Shown: positions 1 through 7,305 of the stretch, piece by piece
How the letters are laid out: each line of letters opens with the position of its first letter
Numbering within the stretch: position 1 is the stretch's first letter
NCBI RefSeq assembly: GCF_025145845.1
Contig: NZ_CP102253.1
Location: 3,596,001 to 3,660,000 of the forward strand
Length of the DNA: 64,000 nt
Direction of reading: 5' to 3'
Origin: Alistipes shahii WAL 8301
GTDB taxonomy: Bacteria > Bacteroidota > Bacteroidia > Bacteroidales > Rikenellaceae
Position numbers and translations under genes: made by a program
Notes under the pieces: model-generated
Told to the model about the DNA's origin: nothing
What the model saw: the letters and a program-made list of their open reading frames with translations, nothing else
Databases searched by the model: none

Positions 1-58
1 TTAAGCCCGGGCGGCGTTGAAAACGGGCGTAAAGTTAATTCTTTTTATGCTTGTTTTG

Positions 59-74
59 CGCCCCGCACGGGGCG
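59..74. other. GC-rich hairpin at window start
   Basis: A perfect 6-bp stem (CGCCCC/GGGGCG) with loop GCAC. No T-run follows on either strand, so it is not a convincing intrinsic terminator. It may be the 3' end structure of a gene outside the window. Nothing else is recognised in the first 80 bases. Confidence 0.3.
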
Positions 75-81
75 AATCGGC

Positions 82-116
82 AAAAAAAGGGCGTCAGTCG
101 ACCAAACCGACGCCCC
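82..116 (-). terminator. Intrinsic terminator of the Spy-like gene
   Basis: On the minus strand a GGGCGTC/GACGCCC stem is followed by a run of seven T. It lies 30 bp past the stop of the gene at 146-589. Confidence 0.85.
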
Positions 117-145
117 GGCCGTAACAAGCCTCAAGAGACCTAACC

Positions 146-589
146 TCACTCCTTTCCCTTCTTGTCCTTCTTCGGACAGGGCTTGTCACAGCACTCCTTG
201 CCGCCTCCGCGACGGTCGCCTTTTTTCATCATCTGGGGACCATGACCGCGCTGGCCGGGCCGCGGAGCCTGCATCTGCGACCACTGCACGAACTGCTCGG
301 TCGTCAGGATCGACTTCATCTTTTCGGCCTCGGCCTTGCGCGCCTCCCGCATCTTCTCGCGCATGGCCTGCATCTCCTTGATCTGCTGTAAATTCAGGTT
401 GTAAACCTCCTTGGCCTGCGCATCGGTGAGCTTCAGCTCCTTCTGCATGCGTTCGGTCATGCGCTGCGCCATCTGTTCCACGGTCGGACGCTCCTTGGGA
501 GCGGCGGCCGGCTTGGCCTCCTGTGCGAAAGCGCCCGTTCCCGCCATCAGGCAGAGGGCTGCGGCAACTGCAAAAATCCTCTTTTTCAT
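146..589 (-). CDS. Spy/CpxP-like periplasmic protein (DUF4890-like)
   Basis: A small secreted protein of 147 residues. The start at 589 (MKKRIFAV) gives a clean Sec signal peptide ending near AFA-QE; an in-frame start 27 bases upstream would bury it. The mature part is a charged Met/Gln/Lys-rich helix with an LTxxQ-type segment (LKLTDAQAKEVYNLN, then ILTTEQFVQW), the pattern of LTXXQ/Spy-CpxP periplasmic chaperones or metal-stress sensors. The tail is Gly/Lys/Cys-rich with four Cys (ECCDKPC, then K-rich), which may bind metal. A -7 box TACCTTTG lies on the minus strand at 660-667. It is monocistronic with its own terminator. Family membership is good; the exact function is unknown. Confidence 0.7.
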   Translation of the reverse strand: MKKRIFAVAAALCLMAGTGAFAQEAKPAAAPKERPTVEQMAQRMTERMQKELKLTDAQAKEVYNLNLQQIKEMQAMREKMREARKAEAEKMKSILTTEQFVQWSQMQAPRPGQRGHGPQMMKKGDRRGGGKECCDKPCPKKDKKGKE

Positions 590-678
590 AATTTTTCGAA
601 TTTGGTTGTGCATCACTTTTTTTGTTTTCCGGCAATCCGGTTTCCCGGAGTTCCTGATGCAAAGGTAACGCCAATACG

Positions 679-702
679 AAAACCCGGAGCCAGGCCCCGG
701 GT
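679..702 (-). terminator. Terminator of the LytS/LytTR operon
   Basis: On the minus strand an ACCCGG/CCGGGT stem with a 9-nt loop is followed by TTTT. It sits 29 bp past the stop of the response regulator. Confidence 0.55.
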
Positions 703-730
703 AAAACGGCAGAACGGCGGGGTCAACCGC

Positions 731-1495
731 CTATTCGACAGGGTGAAGCGACCGCAGCCACGCCTTGAATTCGGGAACGCGGGCTTTGGAAATGACGATC
801 CGCTCGGGCGTTTCGACGGTGAGGTGCAGCGTGAGACGGCTCCCGAACCACACGGCGATCTCCTTCACGGCCTGCCGCGCGACGATGAACTGGCGGTTGG
901 CCCGGAAGAATTCGGACTCGGGAAGCAGTCCCTGCAACGCTTCGAGGGTTTTGTCCAGCGGGTAGGCCGCGCCGTCGAAACCGTAGGCCGTGACCTTCTC
1001 GTTCGACGTGTAGCAGTAGGCGATCCTGCTGCGGTGCAGCGGGATGATTTTGTCGCGCACGTGCACCAGGAAAACCTCCTCGCGGCGGCTGGCGGCCAGC
1101 GTGCGGACCCGCGAACCGTAATCGCTGCGCTCGACCGACGTGAGGCGGTGCAGCTTGGCCAGCGCACGGCCGACATCCGAAGCGTTGAGCGGCTTGAGCA
1201 GGTAGTCGATGCTGTTGACCTTGAAAGCTTCGAGTGCATACTGGTCGTAGGCCGTCGTGAAGATCACCGGGGCTGCGATCTCCACGGCGTCGAAGATGCG
1301 GAACGAATCGCCGTCGGCCAGGTGGATGTCCATGAACAGCAGGTCGGGGTGGGGATTCGAACGGAGCCATTCGACGCTCTCCTCGACGCTCTCGAGCGTC
1401 GCCACGATCTCCACGTCGGGAGCCGTCTGCCGCAGAATCGCCGCGAGGTTGCGCGCGGCGGCGGTTTCGTCTTCAATAATCAGGGCTTTCATCAT
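731..1495 (-). CDS. LytTR-family response regulator
   Basis: A DNA-binding response regulator of 254 residues. The receiver domain (about 1-120) has the acidic pocket IIEDE, the phospho-acceptor Asp56 in LLFMDIHL, Thr80 and Lys101 in YLLKPL. A LytTR DNA-binding domain follows (about 145-250), with EVFLVHVRDKI at its start and FFRANRQFIV in the middle. The start codon overlaps the stop of the upstream kinase gene (ATGA), so the two are translationally coupled and form one two-component system. Either of two adjacent ATG codons (1495, 1492) could be used. Targets cannot be told from the sequence. Confidence 0.93.
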   Translation of the reverse strand: MMKALIIEDETAAARNLAAILRQTAPDVEIVATLESVEESVEWLRSNPHPDLLFMDIHLADGDSFRIFDAVEIAAPVIFTTAYDQYALEAFKVNSIDYLLKPLNASDVGRALAKLHRLTSVERSDYGSRVRTLAASRREEVFLVHVRDKIIPLHRSRIAYCYTSNEKVTAYGFDGAAYPLDKTLEALQGLLPESEFFRANRQFIVARQAVKEIAVWFGSRLTLHLTVETPERIVISKARVPEFKAWLRSLHPVE

Positions 1496-2796
1496 ACGGA
1501 GGGATTTTGCAGCGGCATGCGCACGGAGAAGGTGGCGCCGTCGTCGACGATTTCGATGTCGCTGCCCGTGATCAGATTCCAGCGGTTGCGCAGGTTCTCC
1601 AGCCCGATGCCGGTCGAAGGTTCGGGTTCGAGTTTGGGAACCTTGGGGTTCGACACCACGAGCAGGCCCTCTTCGGTGCGGACCGAGATGTGGAACGGCT
1701 TGGTGCGGGTGATCGAATTGTGCTTGACGGCGTTGTCGATCAGCGGTTGCAGCGAGAAGGCCGGGAGTTTCCACCCGAGGTATTTCTCGTCGACGTCGAT
1801 GTCGAAAAAGAGCTTGTCGGCGTAGCGTATCTTGAAAAGGTAGCTGTAAGCCTCCAGGAATTTCAGCTCCTCGTCGAGGGTCATCAGCATGCTCTGGCCG
1901 TTCTGGATGATGTAGCGGAACGTGTACGAAAGCTGGTCGATGTAGGTCAGGGCCTTCTGGTCGTGCTTCTCGCGCACGAGCATCGCCAGCGAGTTGAGCG
2001 AGTTGAAGAAGAAATGGGGGTTGATCTGCCCGACGAGCATGTTGTAACGCGTGGTGAGGTTTTCGTTCTTGAGCCGCTCGTTCTCGACGACGACGGCCTG
2101 CCGCTGGGAAATCAGCACGTAGATGCGCCCGTAGAGCATCGACGCCACCACGGCGAACGAGCATTTGAGCAGCAGCATGTAGTCGAACATCCGCCCGCTC
2201 ATAAAGTTCAGCCCGATGCGCCCCGTGTGCCACTCCGTGACGGGAGCCACGCAGTAGAGCGCAGCCGCCGCGACGCAGCACCACAGGCAGCGGCGCACGA
2301 AGCGCGACATGGAGTAGTTGCGCCTGACGGAGGTGAGGATCGAGAGCATGACGAACGACACGACGAGGTAGTAGAACAGTTGCAGGAGCAGTTCCGTCAT
2401 CTTCGAAGGCCCGTTGTAAAGTTTGCTGTAATCGAACTCCGCGCCGTTGCGCGTGCGGATTTCCGCCAGCATCGGATGCGCCTTCTCGGAGCGCGGCGGC
2501 ATCAGGTCCGCGACGATCCGGTCGCCGGGCGCGATCTCCAGCCACCGCATGCGCCGCGTGGGCACGTAGACGCTGTCGCCGTTCTCGTAAACCAGATACC
2601 CGTAGCCGTCGGGGTGGACCGAAAGCACGCCCTCGTCGGGCCGTTCGACGGCTCTCTGGTCGGAAGGGCGGGGCTGGCTGTCGCTGTTCAGGTCCACGAG
2701 CATCAGCAGCACGTAGGAGAAATTGACCACCAGGCTGATCGCCACGGCAACCAACAGGTTGAGCACCAGATCGGCGTATTTCGATTGCAGTTTCAT
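1492..2796 (-). CDS. LytS/YehU-type sensor histidine kinase
   Basis: A membrane kinase of 434 residues, partner of the LytTR regulator that follows. Hydrophobic segments lie near residues 11-34, 136-157, 168-188 and 205-225. The first pair encloses an extracytoplasmic segment with a VHPDGYGYLVYENG-like part that may be the sensing region. The His_kinase motif GQINPHFFFNSLNSL gives phospho-acceptor His261. The ATPase part shows the N box (LQPLIDNAVKHN) and G box (TGIGLENLRNRW). The architecture is typical of Bacteroidota LytS-like sensors; the ligand is unknown. Confidence 0.93.
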   Translation of the reverse strand: MKLQSKYADLVLNLLVAVAISLVVNFSYVLLMLVDLNSDSQPRPSDQRAVERPDEGVLSVHPDGYGYLVYENGDSVYVPTRRMRWLEIAPGDRIVADLMPPRSEKAHPMLAEIRTRNGAEFDYSKLYNGPSKMTELLLQLFYYLVVSFVMLSILTSVRRNYSMSRFVRRCLWCCVAAAALYCVAPVTEWHTGRIGLNFMSGRMFDYMLLLKCSFAVVASMLYGRIYVLISQRQAVVVENERLKNENLTTRYNMLVGQINPHFFFNSLNSLAMLVREKHDQKALTYIDQLSYTFRYIIQNGQSMLMTLDEELKFLEAYSYLFKIRYADKLFFDIDVDEKYLGWKLPAFSLQPLIDNAVKHNSITRTKPFHISVRTEEGLLVVSNPKVPKLEPEPSTGIGLENLRNRWNLITGSDIEIVDDGATFSVRMPLQNPSV

Positions 2797-2957
2797 ATAG
2801 GGTAGTTATCGCTCTAACTAAAAATTACCGGATTTCGCTTCGGGCGGTCGTAGCCGCCGCCTACGGCGGCTCGGGTCTCTTCCGGGGAGGATCCGGAGCG
2901 GGACGGGCCTGCGAACGCGGTTTCCGGCCGCGTCCTGCCGTGCCGCACGGAACCCGG
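2797..2957. other. Intergenic with a 7-bp hairpin
   Basis: Between the kinase and the carbonic anhydrase gene. The only structure seen is a perfect AGCCGCC/GGCGGCT stem at 2852-2871 with loop GCCTAC and no T-run. No gene is supported here. Confidence 0.4.
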
Positions 2958-3494
2958 TCACTCTTCCGGCTCGCCGTACCAGGAGGCGTACAGCATATAG
3001 TCGTGGGCCGTGCGGCGGATGATCTCCTCGCGCTGCTCCGCAGTCACCTCCTTGACCTTTTTGGCCGGGACGCCCGCATAGACCGAGTTGGGTTCCAGCT
3101 GCGCGTTCGAGAGCACCAGCGCGTTGGCCGCGATGATGCACCCCGAGGGGATGCGGGCGTTGTCCAGAAGGGTGGCGCCCATGCCGATCAGGCAGTTGTC
3201 GCCGATCACCGCGCCGTGGATGATGGCGTTGTGGCCCACCGAGACGTCGTTGCCGATGATCGTCTGCGAAGGGTGCTTCGCCTTGTCGTAGATGGTGTGG
3301 AGCACCACGCCGTCCTGGATGTTCGTGCGGTCGCCGATGACGATCCGGTTCACGTCGCCCCGCAGCACGGCGTTGTACCAGATCGAGCAGTCGCGGCCGA
3401 TGGTCACGTCGCCCAGAATGACGGCCGTTTCGGCCAGAAAGGTGTTCTCTCCGATCACAGGCTCATGCCCGCGGACTTTTCGTATAAGCGCCAT
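2958..3494 (-). CDS. Gamma-class carbonic anhydrase family protein
   Basis: A left-handed beta-helix hexapeptide-repeat protein of 178 residues (YrdA/PaaY/CaiE type), likely cytosolic. Repeats run through most of the chain (VILGDVTIGRDCSIWYNAVLRG and on). The three presumed zinc ligands are His66, His88 and His93 (VLHTI, VGHNAIIHG). The family includes carbonic anhydrases and relatives of unproven activity, so the catalytic role is inference. It lies just downstream of mazG on the same strand with a 24-bp gap, so they are probably co-transcribed. Confidence 0.88.
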   Translation of the reverse strand: MALIRKVRGHEPVIGENTFLAETAVILGDVTIGRDCSIWYNAVLRGDVNRIVIGDRTNIQDGVVLHTIYDKAKHPSQTIIGNDVSVGHNAIIHGAVIGDNCLIGMGATLLDNARIPSGCIIAANALVLSNAQLEPNSVYAGVPAKKVKEVTAEQREEIIRRTAHDYMLYASWYGEPEE

Positions 3495-3518
3495 ATCTGA
3501 ATTTCTGATTTTTAATTC

Positions 3519-4292
3519 TTAATTTCTCTTGGCTTCCTGCCACAGCTCCTCCATCGCGCCGAGCGACATATCGTGAAGCGTATGTCCTTTTGCCGCAGCG
3601 CGTTCCTCCATGTAATTGAAGCGTTGGATGAACTTCTTGTTCGTGCGTTCCAGCGCCGATTCGGGGTCCACGCCATAGAGGCGGCAGGCGTTGACGAGCG
3701 CGAACAGCAGGTCGCCGAATTCGCCTTCGAGGTCGGTCTTGCTGCCCGATTTCATCTCGGCTTCCACTTCGCCCAGCTCCTCGCGGACCTTGTCCCAGAC
3801 ATCCTCCTTCTGCTCCCAGTCGAAACCCGCCCCGGCGGCCTTTTCGCCCATGCGGTAGGCCTTGACCATCGCCGGGAGCGAGCGCGGAACACCGCCCAGC
3901 GTGCCGCTCCGGCGGTTCTTCTTGCGGAGTTTCAGCGCCTCCCAGTTCTCCTTGACCTGGTCGGGCGTGTTGGCGTGAATGTCGCCGTAGACGTGAGGGT
4001 GGCGGTAGATCAGCTTGTCGCACAGCGCGTCGGCCACGTCGCCGAAATCGAACGCGCCCTCTTCCTCGCCCAGTTTCGAATAGAACACCACGTGCAGCAG
4101 CAGGTCGCCCAACTCCTCCTTGATGCCCTCCATATTGTGGTCGGTGATGGCATCGGCCAGTTCGTAAGTCTCCTCGATGGTGTTGCTGCGCAGCGAGTCG
4201 AATGTCTGCTCGCGGTCCCAGGGGCACTCGCGGCGCAGGGTGTTCATCACCTCCAAAAGACGGGCCGTGGCCTTCAGACGTTTATCTTCCAT
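3519..4292 (-). CDS. mazG: Nucleoside triphosphate pyrophosphohydrolase MazG
   Basis: Hydrolyses (d)NTPs to NMP and pyrophosphate, cleaning the nucleotide pool and affecting the stringent response. The start at 4292 (MEDKRLKAT) gives 257 residues, the usual length of two-domain MazG. An upstream extension of the same frame has no MazG similarity. The first MazG domain shows CPWDREQTFDSLR and EETYELADAI, then EELGDLLLHVVFYSKL (the EExxE...ExxD metal site). The second domain repeats the pattern (EELGEVEAEM, EFGDLLFALVNACR). A minus-strand -7 box TACCTTTG at 4384-4391 probably drives mazG and the carbonic anhydrase gene. Confidence 0.95.
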   Translation of the reverse strand: MEDKRLKATARLLEVMNTLRRECPWDREQTFDSLRSNTIEETYELADAITDHNMEGIKEELGDLLLHVVFYSKLGEEEGAFDFGDVADALCDKLIYRHPHVYGDIHANTPDQVKENWEALKLRKKNRRSGTLGGVPRSLPAMVKAYRMGEKAAGAGFDWEQKEDVWDKVREELGEVEAEMKSGSKTDLEGEFGDLLFALVNACRLYGVDPESALERTNKKFIQRFNYMEERAAAKGHTLHDMSLGAMEELWQEAKRN

Positions 4293-4412
4293 GTCGCAAA
4301 TTATTTTTTCACACCGGGCGCAGAAGCGGAATCTGTCCGTGATTCGCCGCCGTCCGCCCGCTAAAACCGTGGTTTTACTCCGGCAAAGGTAGCACATTCG
4401 GCGGAAAAAAAG

Positions 4413-4420
4413 TAACTTTG
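4413..4420 (+). promoter_or_regulatory. -7 box of the GH20 gene
   Basis: TAACTTTG matches the Bacteroidota TAnnTTTG -7 element 24 bp before the ATG at 4445. No clear TTTG is seen 19-21 bp upstream. It is divergent from the mazG -7 box at 4384-4391. Confidence 0.45.
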
Positions 4421-4444
4421 CGGGAAACAAAATCCTCACGTCGC

Positions 4445-6604
4445 ATGAAATTACGACTTCTGATCCTCTTGACGACAGCCCTTTGCGGCCTGTGCACCGC
4501 CGCGGCGCAACCCGCCCCGGAAAAGACGACGCCCCGCGAAGCGATCTTCACGTTCGGTCCCGGAACGACAATCTCCGCCGACCGCGAACTGGCCCCCCTG
4601 GCCGAATACGCCGCCGAATACCTCGGGTGCGGGGTCCGCAACGGCATGGCGGGGGAAGGCTCCGTCGTGCTGACGCTCGACGCCCCGGACGGGGAGCCGT
4701 CGGAGGCTTACACCCTCGACATCGCGCCCGACCACATCCAGATCGGAAGTTCCACCTGCGGCGGGGTTTTCAACGGACTGCAACAACTGTTCCGGCTGCT
4801 GCCGCCCGAAGTCTACGCCCGCAGGGGGATCGCCCCGGGAACCGGCATCGCCTGCGTCAGGATCGAGGACAAGCCGCGGTTCGGCTATCGGGGGATGATG
4901 CTCGACGTGGCGCGGACGTGGATCGGAATGGATGAAGTGAAACGTTATATAGACCTGTTTTCCTACCACAATATCAACAAATTGCATCTTCATCTTTCGG
5001 ACGACGAGGGGTGGCGCATCGAGATCCTTTCGCACCCCGAGCTGACCGAGATCGGCGGCTTCCGCGGCGGCGACTCGCCCGTGAGGCCCGTATACGGCAA
5101 GTGGTCAGAGAAATACGGAGGTTACTTCAAGCAAAGCGAGATGCGCGAGCTGATCCGTTACGCCGCCCTGCGGAATATCGAGATCATTCCCGAAATCGAC
5201 CTGCCGGGCCACAGCCGCAACATCGCGTCGGTGCATCCCGAAATCCGCTGCAACTATCCGCCCGACACCGTGTCAACCAACGGTTACGACTACCGTTCGG
5301 CATGGTGCGTGGCCCGGGAGGAGAATTACGCGCTGCTGGGCGACATTCTGGGCGAACTGTGCGAGCTGTTCCCCTCGGAGTACATCCACGTGGGCGGCGA
5401 CGAGGTCGACATGTCGCAGTGGGAGCGGTGTCCCGACTGCCGGGCGCTGATGAAACGGGAGGGGATGACCGACCCGCACCGGCTGGAGGACCTCTTCATG
5501 GAGCGCATGGCCGCAATCCTCCGTTCGCACGGCAAACGGCCCGCCGTGTGGAACGAGGCCGTGCGCACGGGAGCCTTCGCCCGGGAGTGCCGCGTGCACG
5601 GCTGGGAGAGCGTCAAGGCCTGCCTCGACGCCACGGCGAAGGGTTACCGCACCGTCGTGATGCCGGGCCAGTACTTCTATTTCGACATGCGCCAGTCGCC
5701 CCGCGAGGACGGGCACGACTGGGCGGCGATCTTTGACGCCAAAAAGGTCTACGGCTTCGGCTTCACGGAGTTCAGCCCCGAACAGATGCGCAACGTCGAG
5801 GGGTTGCAGGGGGCGTTTTTCAGCGAAGCCTACGTCTCGCACGAGCCGGAAAAGCCCGACTACCTCGACTATATGCTCTTTCCGCGCGTCTGCGCCCTCG
5901 CACGCATCGCCTGGAGCGGCAACGCCGAAGGGTGGGACGCCTATTACGAGGAGTTGAAAGGAAAACATTACGACCGGATGGCGGCCATGGGCATCCGGTT
6001 CCGGCTCTTCCCGCCGAAGGTCGGCTACGGCGACGGCGCGTTCACCGCTTCGGCGGACGACGGCTCCGCGATTTACTACCTTATGGACGGCTCTCCGGAA
6101 GAACACCCTTACACGGCTCCGGTCCGCACCGGAAAACCGCATCTCTACCGCTTCTATTCGCGCTACGGCACCGCCCGCAGCCCCTACGTGGCCGACAAGT
6201 CCCGCTGGCGGACCATTACGCCCGCCGTGGCGATCACGACCTCGATGGGCGAGAGCGCGAAGTTCCCCTATGCCAACGCCGAGACCTACAAGGGCCTTTC
6301 GCGCACGCGCCGCGCCTGCCGGCAGCAGGATTGGATACGCTACACGTTCGGCGAGCCGGTGAGGTGCCGCGAAATGTATTTGCAGACGGGAAACCGCCAG
6401 CTGCCGAAGACGATCGTGACGACGGGTTACGCCGAAGTGTCGTACGACGGCGCGACGTTCGAGCGGGCGGGAGAGTTGGAGATGGGAAGCATCACGCTGC
6501 GCCCCGGGCGTCCGGTGAAGGCCGTGCGGATCGTCTCGACGTGCGACGACAACGGCACGCCCTACGTCACAATCCAGCCGCCGCAGGTGAAACCGGCGCT
6601 GTAA
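4445..6604 (+). CDS. Secreted beta-N-acetylhexosaminidase (GH20)
   Basis: Removes terminal GlcNAc/GalNAc from glycans, probably host mucin N/O-glycans or chitin oligomers. The start at 4445 (MKLRLLILL) gives a signal peptide ending near AAA-QP. Next come a GH20b N-terminal domain and the GH20 TIM barrel, with HLHLSDDEGWR and the catalytic Asp-Glu pair in HVGGDEVD (Asp319-Glu320), where the Asp positions the substrate acetamide and the Glu is acid/base. The C-terminal part holds a chitobiase-like Fn3 segment (IYYLMDGSPEE..., about 545-590) and a final discoidin-like beta-sandwich. Total 719 residues, normal for Bacteroidota exo-hexosaminidases. Monocistronic. Confidence 0.95.
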   Translation: MKLRLLILLTTALCGLCTAAAQPAPEKTTPREAIFTFGPGTTISADRELAPLAEYAAEYLGCGVRNGMAGEGSVVLTLDAPDGEPSEAYTLDIAPDHIQIGSSTCGGVFNGLQQLFRLLPPEVYARRGIAPGTGIACVRIEDKPRFGYRGMMLDVARTWIGMDEVKRYIDLFSYHNINKLHLHLSDDEGWRIEILSHPELTEIGGFRGGDSPVRPVYGKWSEKYGGYFKQSEMRELIRYAALRNIEIIPEIDLPGHSRNIASVHPEIRCNYPPDTVSTNGYDYRSAWCVAREENYALLGDILGELCELFPSEYIHVGGDEVDMSQWERCPDCRALMKREGMTDPHRLEDLFMERMAAILRSHGKRPAVWNEAVRTGAFARECRVHGWESVKACLDATAKGYRTVVMPGQYFYFDMRQSPREDGHDWAAIFDAKKVYGFGFTEFSPEQMRNVEGLQGAFFSEAYVSHEPEKPDYLDYMLFPRVCALARIAWSGNAEGWDAYYEELKGKHYDRMAAMGIRFRLFPPKVGYGDGAFTASADDGSAIYYLMDGSPEEHPYTAPVRTGKPHLYRFYSRYGTARSPYVADKSRWRTITPAVAITTSMGESAKFPYANAETYKGLSRTRRACRQQDWIRYTFGEPVRCREMYLQTGNRQLPKTIVTTGYAEVSYDGATFERAGELEMGSITLRPGRPVKAVRIVSTCDDNGTPYVTIQPPQVKPAL

Positions 6605-6607
6605 GCG

Positions 6608-7237
6608 TCAGTTCCGGGCTGCGGTTTTGAAGGCGAAGCGGAAAAAGAGGTATTGCGCGAGGTAGTAGGTGATCATAACGATCCAGGTCCGGGCCGGAAC
6701 CGGTCCGATGAAGCGGTTCCAGGCGATCACCGCGTCGGAAAAGACGAACAGCAGGGCCGCACACCTGAATCCGGCGGCGCATGCCCCGTCGTACTGGAGT
6801 GCGCTATAAAGCATTGCGGCGATGACCAGCCCGTAGACGGCGACGCCGATGCGTTCGGCCGGAAACGGGGCCTCGGGGACGATGGCGGCGAAAAGGAAGA
6901 CGAGCAGCGGGACAGTGACGGCCAGCGAAACCGCACGGAGCCTGCGCCGCGCCCGGGGCAGGAACCAGCACACATAGGCGGCGTGCGCCAGCGCAAAGAA
7001 GGCCATCTGGGGAATGAACAACCCCCTGGCGCCCACGGCATCCCCGGCGGCGGAAAACAGGAAGGCGAACCCGAACGGGAGCAGTTCCCGGCGCCGCGAC
7101 AGGAAGGTCGCCAGGGACAGCAGCAGGACGGGCCAAGCGACCTTATAGGGAAGCGCGGCGGCTTTGGTAAAGAACAGCACGGCTCCCGCAACGAAGAACA
7201 GGGTCGTCCACGCAAATATTCTGGAAAATCGTCGCAT
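6608..7237 (-). CDS. YhhN/TMEM86 family membrane protein (lysoplasmalogenase-like)
   Basis: An integral membrane protein of 209 residues with about seven to eight hydrophobic segments. It shows the family's conserved polar residues in membrane segments: FLFSAAGDAVGA, then FVFSDAVIAWNRF, and the C-terminal motif ITYYLAQYLF. Eukaryotic members hydrolyse lysoplasmalogen; the bacterial substrate is not known. The gene converges on the GH20 gene with a 3-bp gap. Confidence 0.85.
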   Translation of the reverse strand: MRRFSRIFAWTTLFFVAGAVLFFTKAAALPYKVAWPVLLLSLATFLSRRRELLPFGFAFLFSAAGDAVGARGLFIPQMAFFALAHAAYVCWFLPRARRRLRAVSLAVTVPLLVFLFAAIVPEAPFPAERIGVAVYGLVIAAMLYSALQYDGACAAGFRCAALLFVFSDAVIAWNRFIGPVPARTWIVMITYYLAQYLFFRFAFKTAARN

Positions 7238-7252
7238 CGGCGTATTTTAAGG

Positions 7253-7287
7253 AAGACCGCCCGGCTCCGATGGGGCCGGGCGGTCTT
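7253..7287 (-). terminator. Strong hairpin after pheT
   Basis: A 13-bp perfect stem (AAGACCGCCCGGC and its complement) with a 9-nt loop lies between pheT and the yhhN-like start. On the minus strand it is followed by CCTTAAAAT, so the T-run is poor. Probably terminates pheT. Confidence 0.6.
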
Positions 7288-7305
7288 TCGGTTGCTGAAA
7301 TTTCG